Shown here: one piece after another, positions 1 to 5,728 of the stretch
Layout of the letters: every line of letters starts with the position of its first letter
Position numbering within the stretch: the stretch's first letter is position 1
Source: Ruminococcaceae bacterium UBA5450
GTDB lineage: Bacteria > Bacillota > Clostridia > Oscillospirales > Acutalibacteraceae
Assembly (NCBI GenBank): GCA_002424295.1
Contig: DIQY01000079.1
Coordinates: forward strand, 1-7,073
DNA length: 7,073 nucleotides
Reading direction: 5' to 3'
Notes under the pieces: generated by a model
What the model was told of the DNA's origin: nothing
Seen by the model: the letters and a program-made list of their open reading frames with translations, nothing else
Database searches by the model: none
Made by a program: the position numbers and the translations under genes

Positions 1-405
1 CAGCAAAATTAAAAGCACAGGGAAGGTTGGATTTTCGAAAAATGTCTGCCATAAATTCCAAAAGCCCTCTGGCTTCCAGAAAAGGCAAACTGCGACCGCA
101 ATCGAAAAAAGTGCACACAAAAGCACGGCGCCGGCCGCCATATCTTTGACGACCCGCACCACCGTATTAAAGCTGGAAGCCGAAAAGTCACTCAGCCTTT
201 CTGCCACCGTATTAAAGCACTCTGCTGCCGTAACCACAGCGAAGGTCAAAAAAAGGACTGCCCATTCTGCACGACTCAGGGAAAAACAAGGCGCTAAAAG
301 CAGCACATAGAGGATTGCTACTGTATGGAACCGCATGTTTTTTTCGGTATTGATACAGTAAATAATTCCCCGAAAAGCATATTTTAGGCTTTTTCGAAAT
401 CGCAA
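1..405 (-). CDS. dgkA: Diacylglycerol/undecaprenol kinase, DgkA family (3' end cut by window edge)
   Basis: A small membrane kinase. In Gram-positive bacteria this family mainly phosphorylates undecaprenol for reuse in cell-wall synthesis. The 135 visible codons are open to the window edge with no stop. An N-terminal KYAFRGIIYC segment is followed by an EKNMRFH motif and hydrophobic helices. The catalytic signature is intact: E62, N65, E69 and D73 in AECFNTVAERLSD, then K87-D88 in VKDMAAGAV, matching the conserved E-x2-N-x3-E-x3-D and KD positions of E. coli DgkA. Residues from about 107 on (FWKPEGFW, then another hydrophobic run) go past the minimal ~120-residue core, so there is at least one extra membrane segment. 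No in-frame ATG precedes the conserved region. I chose TTG at 405-403, five bases after the ybeY stop, with a GAGG sequence inside the ybeY 3' end as a rather distant ribosome binding site. The start is therefore uncertain. It is probably co-transcribed with phoH and ybeY. Confidence 0.9.
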   Translation of the reverse strand, partial: MRFRKSLKYAFRGIIYCINTEKNMRFHTVAILYVLLLAPCFSLSRAEWAVLFLTFAVVTAAECFNTVAERLSDFSASSFNTVVRVVKDMAAGAVLLCALFSIAVAVCLFWKPEGFWNLWQTFFENPTFPVLLILL

Positions 406-410
406 AATTT

Positions 411-920
411 TTACACGTCCTCGTCTGTCAGCACATAACTGCTGGTACTAGGAAGTCCCAACTGCAGCATAACCTGTTCCTCTTTTTCGCGCATCCGAAC
501 CCGCTCGATTCCGCCGTTCTCATGATCGTATCCAAGCAGATGCAAAACGCTGTGTGCCGTCAGGTAGCCCACCTCACGCTCCAAGCTATGCCCAAACTGA
601 TTGGCCTGTTCTTCTGCTTTTTCCATAGAGAGAACAACATCCCCAAGAATTTTTGCGCCGGTATCATGATTGATATCATATACACCGTTTTCGCCCATTG
701 GGAAGCTCAATACATCGGTCTCTACATCTTTTTTGCGGTACTGCGCATTCAACTTGCGGATCTGCTGATTATCCACAAAAGTCACGCTGATTTCTGCAGG
801 GCCTTCAAATTTTTCCATCCGCAGCACAGCATTGCAGCAGCGGCGAATCAGCATTCTCAGTCCAGTTGGAATCTTTACAGTTTTTTGACGGTTTTCAATA
901 ATGACACGAATTTTTTCCAT
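411..920 (-). CDS. ybeY: Endoribonuclease YbeY (rRNA maturation factor)
   Basis: A single-strand-specific metallo-endoribonuclease needed for 16S rRNA 3'-end maturation and ribosome quality control; it acts in the cytoplasm. The 169-residue length is typical of the family. The zinc-binding HxxxHxxGxDH motif is complete, with H123, H127 and H133 in AHSVLHLLGYDH. The family's upstream blocks TDVLSFPM (residues 69-75 region) and LGDVVLS (92-98) are also present. The ATG is two bases after the phoH stop codon. A strong GAGGAGGT lies inside the phoH 3' end, about 12 bases upstream, which is slightly long, but MEKIRVIIEN is a normal YbeY beginning. The order phoH-ybeY-dgkA is the classic Bacillus/Clostridium arrangement, so the identity is secure. 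Confidence 0.97.
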   Translation of the reverse strand: MEKIRVIIENRQKTVKIPTGLRMLIRRCCNAVLRMEKFEGPAEISVTFVDNQQIRKLNAQYRKKDVETDVLSFPMGENGVYDINHDTGAKILGDVVLSMEKAEEQANQFGHSLEREVGYLTAHSVLHLLGYDHENGGIERVRMREKEEQVMLQLGLPSTSSYVLTDEDV

Positions 921-922
921 AA

Positions 923-1891
923 TCAGTGTCTGACCTCCTCGTTTTTATCACTTTTTTCGTATGCTTTTATAATATCCTGCACCAGTTTGTGGCGGACAAC
1001 GTCTCTTCCGGTAAAAAACACCTGCGCAATATCCGGAACATCCTTTAAAATGTGAACGACCTGTTTTAAGCCGCTGCGTTTTCCATCCGGCAGATCAATC
1101 TGTGTCACATCTCCGGTAATCACCATTTTGCTCCCGAACCCTAACCGGGTCAAAAACATCTTCATCTGTTCTCTGGTCGTATTCTGCGCTTCATCCAAAA
1201 TGATAAAACTATCATCCAGTGTACGTCCGCGCATATATGCAAGCGGTGCGACCTCAATATTACCGCGCTCTACATATCTTTGATAGGTCTCTGCACCCAA
1301 CATATCGAACAACGCGTCATAAAGCGGGCGTAGATACGGATCCACTTTCTGCTGCAGATCTCCCGGCAAAAATCCCAACTTTTCGCCGGCCTCGACAGCA
1401 GGCCTAGTTAAAACAATTCGGTTGACCTCCTGCGCACGAAACGCTGTAACAGCCATCGCCACCGCAAGATAAGTTTTGCCCGTCCCCGCAGGGCCAACGC
1501 CCAGCGTAATCGTATTACTTTTAATCGCAGTACAATAATTTTTCTGTCCCAGTGTTTTAGGCTTTACCGGTTTTCCTTTTGAAGTAATGCAAATACAGTC
1601 TCTCGAAAGGGTCTGCAGCTTTCCCTCGGACCCCTCGTTTACCAAAGAAATACAATACCGCACATTCTGCTCACTCAGAGCTTCTCCGCGATTCACCATC
1701 GAAAGCAAGCTCTCAATCGCCCGAACCGCCCGTGCAACATCTTCAGGTTCTCCGGAAATTTTAATTTCACTGTCGCGCCCAACAATGGAAACATGATATT
1801 GTTCTTGGATCAGCTTAATGTTTTCATCAAAGCTGCCAAAAAGCGCAATCGCCTGCTCCATTCGGTCAATATTTAGTCTCTGTTCAAACAT
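923..1891 (-). CDS. phoH: PhoH family ATPase (PhoH-like protein)
   Basis: A cytoplasmic P-loop ATPase of the PhoH family; its exact cellular role is not settled, but its standing association with ybeY suggests RNA metabolism. At 322 residues it is family-typical. An N-terminal KH-like region (about 1-105) is followed by the PhoH domain. Walker A is GPAGTGKT at 133-140. The conserved block TRPAVEAGEKLGFLPG is at 162-177. Walker B is FIILDEAQ at 229-236. The sensor-like TGD is at 259-261, followed by QIDLP. The ATG has AAGGAG about six bases upstream. A promoter with an extended -10 box sits in the 92-base gap after yqfD, so phoH, ybeY and dgkA can be expressed outside sporulation, independently of yqfCD. 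No abnormal residues are visible. Confidence 0.97.
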   Translation of the reverse strand: MFEQRLNIDRMEQAIALFGSFDENIKLIQEQYHVSIVGRDSEIKISGEPEDVARAVRAIESLLSMVNRGEALSEQNVRYCISLVNEGSEGKLQTLSRDCICITSKGKPVKPKTLGQKNYCTAIKSNTITLGVGPAGTGKTYLAVAMAVTAFRAQEVNRIVLTRPAVEAGEKLGFLPGDLQQKVDPYLRPLYDALFDMLGAETYQRYVERGNIEVAPLAYMRGRTLDDSFIILDEAQNTTREQMKMFLTRLGFGSKMVITGDVTQIDLPDGKRSGLKQVVHILKDVPDIAQVFFTGRDVVRHKLVQDIIKAYEKSDKNEEVRH

Positions 1892-1930
1892 TTTTACTCC
1901 TTGTTTATAAAAGCTCCATTACAAGAAAGA

Positions 1931-1959
1931 ATTATAACACAAATTCCGTGCAAAGTCAC
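1931..1959 (-). promoter_or_regulatory. Candidate vegetative promoter for phoH-ybeY-dgkA
   Basis: On the minus strand the -10 box is TATAAT (1936-1931), preceded by TGT, which makes an extended -10. A weaker -35, GTGACT (1959-1954, four of six matches to TTGACA), lies 17 bases upstream. The predicted start is near 1924, leaving about 30 bases before the phoH ATG. It sits in the only sizeable gap of the leftward cluster, between the last sporulation gene and phoH. Reading from sequence only; no start site is known. Confidence 0.65.
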
Positions 1960-1983
1960 TATAATGATAAAAAATTTTTAGAA

Positions 1984-3159
1984 TTAATCGACAGAAATTT
2001 TTACCTCTTCTGCAATATTTTCCTCACAATTTAGAGTACGTTCTACAAAGAGCACACCATTTTCGATTTTAGACTGATCTTCTCTTTTTAAGATCTTTCC
2101 ATCGATATTTGCCTGCTCCTCCTGTTCACTTAAAAGCCGGTCTGCCTCTGCCATAGCTTGTTCTTCTGTACGCTCAACAGAAACCTTTTTGAGCGGATAA
2201 ATTTTTTCCTTTTCCAAACTGACTGGAAGTGCGGTATTCCCCGCAGCAAGCGTTTGACTCTCGAATTCATGTCTTGCTTCTCCCTGCGGCGGCAAAGAGA
2301 AACTCAACGGGATCTGTATTCCAAAGATGCGCAGTCCCCGACGGACGATCATGCTCCCGTCTTCTTCCGAAATTTCCGTAGAAAGCGGTACCTGCTCTTT
2401 TAAAACATGTTTGGTATCTGCATAGATTTTTCCGGAGGCATGTGTCATCTGATAAAATTCCCGTTCATGATCTACAACCGCCGAAGAGACCAAAAGCTGC
2501 CCTTCGTAAACGCCGTCACCAGCCTTAACCAAAGCCTTCCCTGCAAAGACCTCTGTTCTGGTGATGACACCGCTGCATTTTGCCCGCAGATGGCACCAGC
2601 CTGTTTTATCTTCTACCGCTGGCGCATTGCTTTTTTCTGTCACATGGATCTCCAGATTGCAGCCTCGGTCATTAACCGTTACCCAACTGATTTCTGGAAA
2701 AGCATCCATCAGATGAGCCTGCACCTTTCCTGTTGGAATTTCTTCTTTTGGAGTTCCAGATGTAATGCCGAGCTGTTTAAGCGTTTCTTCAATTTTCTGT
2801 GGAGTCAGCGTTTCTGCCCCCTGCATCTGTATATTAATCGTCCATAAAAAATGAGAAAGATACCAAAGATTCAGCAGACAAAGGATCGCACCGATCACGA
2901 GTCCCGGACGTTTCTTTAAGGCCCATATTCTTCTTTTTAGTCCTGCTTTTTTCTGTAAGCGGATTTTTACTTTTGCCTGCCTTGCAATCGGACGAAGGTC
3001 CCGATAAGAGGAAGCCCTGATACAACAGGAAATCGGGGGCCCCGGTCGAATATCCCAGAGCAGTACTCCTTTGCGCGCACAGCTATTCAAAAAACGTTCC
3101 CCGCCGTTTTTCACGGTAAAGCGCACCCATCCAACAAGCCAACGGGTCAGTTTCGGCAT
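1984..3159 (-). CDS. yqfD: Sporulation protein YqfD
   Basis: A membrane-anchored sporulation protein of the YqfD family; in Bacillus subtilis it is made in the mother cell under sigma-E and is needed for efficient sporulation. At 391 residues the length matches. The N-terminal portion (1-80) is basic and includes a GVLLWDIRPG segment. A single membrane helix follows at about 86-107 (GLVIGAILCLLNLWYLSHFLW), preceded by a KKR cluster. The remaining ~280 residues form an outward-facing domain, which includes DAFPEISWVTVNDRG at about 153-167 and a GVITRTEVFAGKALVKAGD segment reminiscent of biotinyl-like folds. The C-terminus is rich in Glu/Gln (SEQEEQAN and after). The ATG has AAGGGGG upstream. 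It lies 12 bases after the yqfC stop, so the two are surely one transcript. The identity rests on family resemblance plus the yqfC-yqfD-phoH order. Confidence 0.94.
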   Translation of the reverse strand: MPKLTRWLVGWVRFTVKNGGERFLNSCARKGVLLWDIRPGPPISCCIRASSYRDLRPIARQAKVKIRLQKKAGLKRRIWALKKRPGLVIGAILCLLNLWYLSHFLWTINIQMQGAETLTPQKIEETLKQLGITSGTPKEEIPTGKVQAHLMDAFPEISWVTVNDRGCNLEIHVTEKSNAPAVEDKTGWCHLRAKCSGVITRTEVFAGKALVKAGDGVYEGQLLVSSAVVDHEREFYQMTHASGKIYADTKHVLKEQVPLSTEISEEDGSMIVRRGLRIFGIQIPLSFSLPPQGEARHEFESQTLAAGNTALPVSLEKEKIYPLKKVSVERTEEQAMAEADRLLSEQEEQANIDGKILKREDQSKIENGVLFVERTLNCEENIAEEVKISVD

Positions 3160-3171
3160 ATTTTAGCCCCC

Positions 3172-3438
3172 TTATGATAAAAACTCAAAGCCTGTAAAGA
3201 ATCCGGTTACCGAAAGCGATTTTGCTCCCAAATTGCTGATTTTAAGATTTCGCCCGCTAATTTGCAGAACCATTCTGCCATAGCGAACACGAATTTTTTC
3301 TGCAGAATATTCTAGGACCCCGGTACAGCCATCGATCACCAGTTCTCGATTGCCGAAAATTTCCAGACGCGGTTGCATCGCCATTTCCACCACGTTTATC
3401 CGGAAAGGTTCTTTGTTCGCCCTTTTTTTTCTTTTCAT
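3172..3438 (-). CDS. yqfC: Sporulation protein YqfC (YabP/YqfC family)
   Basis: A small sporulation protein of the YabP/YqfC family, made in the mother cell in relatives; its molecular role is not known. I chose the ATG at 3438-3436, giving 88 residues (MKRKKRANKEPF...), because AGAGGG lies about seven bases upstream and the length is close to that of other YqfC proteins. An upstream in-frame ATG at 3501 would add 21 residues rich in Lys/Arg/Asn that do not look like family sequence, and it would consume the divergent promoter region. The protein has a basic N-terminus, then PRLEIFGNRELVIDGCTGVLEYS (about 23-45 taken in parts) and the beta-rich core IRVRYGRMVLQISGRNL, ending in TGFFTGFEFLS, typical of this family. 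It heads the yqfC-yqfD operon. Confidence 0.9.
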   Translation of the reverse strand: MKRKKRANKEPFRINVVEMAMQPRLEIFGNRELVIDGCTGVLEYSAEKIRVRYGRMVLQISGRNLKISNLGAKSLSVTGFFTGFEFLS

Positions 3439-3470
3439 TTGACGCCCTCTTTTCCGGTTGTTTTCTTTAA

Positions 3471-3502
3471 AAAATATGTCCCGGCTGTTTCGCATATACA
3501 TA
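3471..3502. promoter_or_regulatory. Possible overlapping divergent sigma-E-type promoters (yqfC left, ylbJ right)
   Basis: The start codons of two divergently read sporulation genes are only 95 bases apart. Leftward, GTATAT (3499-3494) is followed 15 bases later by CATATTTT (3478-3471), with a predicted start about 25 bases before yqfC. Rightward, ATATGT (3474-3479) is followed 15 bases later by TATACATA (3495-3502), about 30 bases before ylbJ. Each -10 match to the sigma-E CATACAAT consensus is only 5 of 8. The gene families are sigma-E-dependent in Bacillus, which makes the placement plausible, but the boxes alone are weak evidence. Confidence 0.35.
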
Positions 3503-3533
3503 GAAGAATCTAATAGGAAAGGAATGTTCCCTC

Positions 3534-4580
3534 TTGAAAAAGATTTTCACTTTTGGAGGAGGTCTCTTTTTAATCGCCTTGCTGCTGCGATTCCCTCAAG
3601 AAGGAGCTGCCGGCGCAAAGCTGGGGCTTGATACCTGCCTCTCTGTTTTAATTCCATCTCTATATCCATTCCTTGTTCTGACGGTTTTTCTCGTAAAAAG
3701 CGGAGCTACCGCTTCTTTTGGGAATTCTCCTCTCGGAAAACTGATTGCAAGACTTTTCGCTTTGCCTCAGTCTGCCGCCGGAACAATTCTGATGGGAATG
3801 TGCGGGGGCTATCCGGCCGGTTCCCGCGGAATCGAAGCGCTTTATGAAGAAAAGGAACTCACCGAAAAAGAAGCCTCTCACGCCCTTTTGTTTTGTGTAA
3901 ACGCTGGGCCGGCATTTCTTTGTACTGCAGTGGGTGCCGGCTTTTTAAGAAATCCCGTCGCCGGTGAGCTGCTTTTATGTGCGCATCTTTTAGGCGGAAT
4001 CCTTCTTGGCGTCCTTCTGTCAATTCGTTTTCGGGGACATTTCTCCCTTCCAAAACTTTCTCAAAAGCCATTGCCTTCCCCTGCAAAAGCATTGCTCGAA
4101 GCTGCACGCAGCGCCGCCGCCTCCATGGTCTCTATGTGTGGATTTGTAATTCTTTTCGCAGCTTTCCTTCAGATTGCCCAAAAGCTTCTTTCTCTTCCCC
4201 AGCTTTCCGTTCTCTCCGCAATTTGCGAAGTCACACTGGGCTGTAAAACCATGTCTCTTTCCGGAATGCCGCTCTGGTGTTTTGCTCTGGCAACCGGCTG
4301 GGGAGGACTCTGTGTTCATCTGCAAGTTTTGCAGGGATTAAAATTTAAAGTTCCTCTATGGCAGTTTTTTCTTTGCCGCCTGCTTCATGGAATCTTATCG
4401 GCAGTGCTTGTTTTTCCACTCGCCCATCTGTTTCCTGGAGCATCTCCGGTTTTTGGAAGCAATTCTGCTACCGTTCCCAGCCTTTCCGGTCCAATGATTG
4501 GAAGTGCTGTTTTACTGCTTCTTTGTATTGCAGTTCTATTGGACACCTGTTCTTTCTCAAAAATGCGGGGGAAAGCATAG
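3534..4580 (+). CDS. ylbJ: Sporulation integral membrane protein YlbJ (nucleoside-recognition/Gate domains)
   Basis: A polytopic membrane protein of the YlbJ group, whose members carry two nucleoside-recognition (Gate) repeats; in B. subtilis ylbJ is a sigma-E gene needed for spore development, and the transported substrate is unknown. The 348-residue protein has about eight hydrophobic segments. In the first half are GMCGGYPAGSRG (88-99) and CVNAGPAFL (121-129), the family hallmarks; the second half has the counterpart EVTLGCK (232-238) and GWGGLCVHLQVL (255-266). It is shorter than B. subtilis YlbJ (about 400 residues). The only workable start is TTG at 3534, with AGGAAAGG ten or so bases upstream; the ATG at 3524 is out of frame and gives only a 35-codon peptide. 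A rare start codon could keep expression low. It is divergent from yqfC and 18 bases upstream of the next small gene. Confidence 0.88.
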   Translation: MKKIFTFGGGLFLIALLLRFPQEGAAGAKLGLDTCLSVLIPSLYPFLVLTVFLVKSGATASFGNSPLGKLIARLFALPQSAAGTILMGMCGGYPAGSRGIEALYEEKELTEKEASHALLFCVNAGPAFLCTAVGAGFLRNPVAGELLLCAHLLGGILLGVLLSIRFRGHFSLPKLSQKPLPSPAKALLEAARSAAASMVSMCGFVILFAAFLQIAQKLLSLPQLSVLSAICEVTLGCKTMSLSGMPLWCFALATGWGGLCVHLQVLQGLKFKVPLWQFFLCRLLHGILSAVLVFPLAHLFPGASPVFGSNSATVPSLSGPMIGSAVLLLLCIAVLLDTCSFSKMRGKA

Positions 4581-4598
4581 AATAAATTGGTGATTAAT

Positions 4599-4814
4599 AT
4601 GAGCCCTTGTGAATTGACTGTTTTTGTTTCTTCTCTTGCTTCTGCTCTCGCAAAAAACCTTTCTAATGAGGAACTACAGCTTTTATCCGCCGTTTTTACG
4701 CAGCTTGGAGACTCTTTTAATACTTTTCTGATCCAGCGCCAAGCTTGCAACCCATCATGCACTTCTCTTCCTTCTTCTCAAATCTCTGGAAATTCCAATA
4801 AGCCCATGCTATAA
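4599..4814 (+). CDS. Small protein resembling DUF6774 family
   Basis: A 71-residue protein of unknown function. The part at residues 2-52 (SPCELTVFVSSLASALA, LSNEELQLLSAVFTQLGD, FLIQRQAC) closely recalls a small Clostridia family that I remember as DUF6774: an N-terminal CEL, an ALA-x-LS-x-EEL-x-LL helix pair, a FTQLGD signature and a terminal Cys-containing tail. It is predicted all-helical, with no signal peptide and no clear membrane segment. I chose the ATG at 4599 because GGTGAT, complementary to the 16S rRNA tail, lies directly upstream; an in-frame TTG at 4587 would add only MVIN. It follows ylbJ by 18 bases and is probably co-transcribed with it. The Ser/Asn-rich last 20 residues look unstructured. 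Family naming is from memory. Confidence 0.75.
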   Translation: MSPCELTVFVSSLASALAKNLSNEELQLLSAVFTQLGDSFNTFLIQRQACNPSCTSLPSSQISGNSNKPML

Positions 4815-4815
4815 T
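4787..4815 (+). promoter_or_regulatory. Candidate promoter for the Cys4 gene and niaR
   Basis: A perfect -10 TATAAT (4810-4815) is preceded by TGC, making an extended -10. A weak -35, TGGAAA (4787-4792), lies 17 bases upstream. The predicted start near 4822 leaves a leader of about 27 bases with AGGAG at 4834-4838. The promoter lies inside the last codons and stop of the preceding small gene. No TGTC/GACA palindrome is visible here, so niaR does not look autoregulated through this promoter. Confidence 0.6.
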
Positions 4816-4849
4816 AAAATTGATTTTTTAATAAGGAGAAGGCTGATTG

Positions 4850-5065
4850 ATGAAAACAAAAAAAAAGGAATTTTTTGGAAACAAGATCGAAGCAAGCTGT
4901 GAATACTGTATAAACAGCCTTTCTTATGATGGTTCGCTCAGCTGCCGCAAAGGTCTTTCTGGTCTAGAAAAGAAATGCCGAAAATTTCAGTATGATCCGC
5001 TCAAAAGAGTGCCGGCAGTTCAGCCGCCACTACCAAAATTTGATCCGGATACTTTTAAACTATAA
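4850..5065 (+). CDS. Conserved-looking small four-cysteine protein, function unknown
   Basis: A 71-residue soluble protein that I do not recognise by function. Four cysteines (C17, C20, C32, C43) have the spacing C-x2-C-x11-C-x10-C, which could hold zinc or an iron-sulfur cluster. The N-terminus is basic (KTKKKEFFGNK). After the cysteines comes a distinctive tail, FQYDPLKRVP (46-55), then PPLPKFDPDTFKL (59-71), which looks like a conserved docking or recognition tail. I recall similar unnamed proteins in Clostridia, but cannot name a family. The ATG at 4850 is used here; a TTG immediately before it (4847) is equally possible given AGGAG at 4834-4838, eight bases before the TTG and eleven before the ATG. 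The gene ends 25 bases before niaR and shares its promoter, so a link to niacin sensing or metal supply is possible but unproven. Confidence 0.8.
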   Translation: MKTKKKEFFGNKIEASCEYCINSLSYDGSLSCRKGLSGLEKKCRKFQYDPLKRVPAVQPPLPKFDPDTFKL

Positions 5066-5090
5066 CTATAAAGAAAAGAGGAAAAGGACA

Positions 5091-5612
5091 ATGACACCGG
5101 ACGAGCGTCGAAACGGAATTTTAAAAGCACTTGAGAAAACTGAAACGCCATTGAGTGCTACAAAACTTGCACGCCAATTCGGCGTTAGCAGACAGATCAT
5201 TGTCGGTGATGTTGCACTTTTGCGTGCGTCTGAAATCAAAATTTTCGCAACGCCCCGCGGTTATGTGCTTAACCGGGATTCCGGTTCTCAAAAACATACC
5301 ATCGCCTGTCGGCACGAATCGCTCTCTCTTCTGCAAAAAGAGCTTTACTTAGTAGTGGATAACGGCTGCGGCCTGATTGATGTCATCGTCGACCATGATC
5401 TTTACGGACAAATTATCGGTCAGCTACATATTTTTTCCCGCCACGATGCCGATGAATTTTTAAGCCGTCTAAATAAAACCCATTCTGTTCCGCTTTCTGC
5501 ATTAACAGGAGGCGTCCATCTTCACACGCTTTCCTGCCCAGATGAAGATTCTTTTGGGCGCGTTTTAAAAGAACTCAAAAAGGCCGGAATCCTTTTTGAG
5601 GAAAATTTTTAA
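5091..5612 (+). CDS. niaR: Niacin-responsive transcriptional repressor NiaR (YrxA)
   Basis: A DNA-binding repressor that uses nicotinic acid as corepressor to shut down NAD synthesis or niacin uptake genes. The 173 residues comprise an HTH_11-type winged helix at about 8-60 (recognition region LARQFGVSRQIIVGDVALL, wing ATPRGYVL) and a C-terminal 3H domain named for its conserved histidines. Likely metal/ligand residues are H75 (ACRHES), E84, H143 and H145 in GGVHLHTL; D101-H102 (DHDLYG) is the other conserved spot. Overall it reads like B. subtilis YrxA, including SRQ-IIV-D, LTGGVHLHTL and the ending KKAGILFEENF. The ATG at 5091 has AGGAAAAGGA just upstream; the longer open frame from 4992 runs inside the preceding gene and is discarded. 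The downstream neighbour is its predicted target niaX. Confidence 0.95.
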   Translation: MTPDERRNGILKALEKTETPLSATKLARQFGVSRQIIVGDVALLRASEIKIFATPRGYVLNRDSGSQKHTIACRHESLSLLQKELYLVVDNGCGLIDVIVDHDLYGQIIGQLHIFSRHDADEFLSRLNKTHSVPLSALTGGVHLHTLSCPDEDSFGRVLKELKKAGILFEENF

Positions 5613-5648
5613 CTTTCAAAACAAATTTTTTAAAAATAAAAAATATAG

Positions 5649-5677
5649 TTGACAAGTCCTCATTTACCCCCTAGAAT
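5649..5677 (+). promoter_or_regulatory. Promoter of niaX
   Basis: A consensus -35, TTGACA (5649-5654), is 17 bases from TAGAAT (5672-5677), which matches the -10 consensus in five of six bases. The predicted start near 5684 falls in the TGTC-AA-GACA palindrome described next. The stretch 5613-5648 between niaR and this promoter is very A/T rich and shows no clear terminator hairpin, so some readthrough from niaR is possible. Confidence 0.75.
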
Positions 5678-5678
5678 A

Positions 5679-5692
5679 GTTGTCAAGACACA
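5679..5692 (+). promoter_or_regulatory. Predicted NiaR operator
   Basis: TGTCAAGACA (5681-5690) is a perfect TGTC/GACA inverted repeat with a two-base AA centre. It sits just after the -10 box, over the expected start site, where a bound repressor would block transcription. The next gene is a niacin-type transporter and the previous one is NiaR. NiaR sites in Bacillus/Clostridium are, as I recall, palindromes containing TGTC and GACA half-sites, so the match is in keeping; the assignment is by context and motif memory, not search. Confidence 0.6.
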
Positions 5693-5728
5693 TATATAAT
5701 CACATGACAACTTTATGGGGGTATTTTT

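Noticed and set aside
522..1055. Open frame of 177 codons on the plus strand
   Set aside because: It lies antisense to ybeY and the phoH 3' end, both with intact catalytic motifs; no ribosome binding site or recognisable domain.
1950..1984. AT-rich inverted run after yqfD (AAAAATTTTT-like) as a terminator
   Set aside because: The stem would contain only A-T pairs and no stable hairpin; not credible as an intrinsic terminator.
3439..3501. Longer start for yqfC at 3501
   Set aside because: The extra 21 residues have no family resemblance, and the later ATG has a better-placed AGAGGG.
4385..4762. Open frame of 125 codons on the minus strand
   Set aside because: Antisense to the ylbJ 3' end and the DUF6774-like gene; low-complexity translation without family features.
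4992..5090. Upstream extension of niaR to 4992
   Set aside because: This part lies inside the Cys4 gene in another frame, and the ATG at 5091 has a good ribosome binding site and begins where NiaR proteins normally begin.
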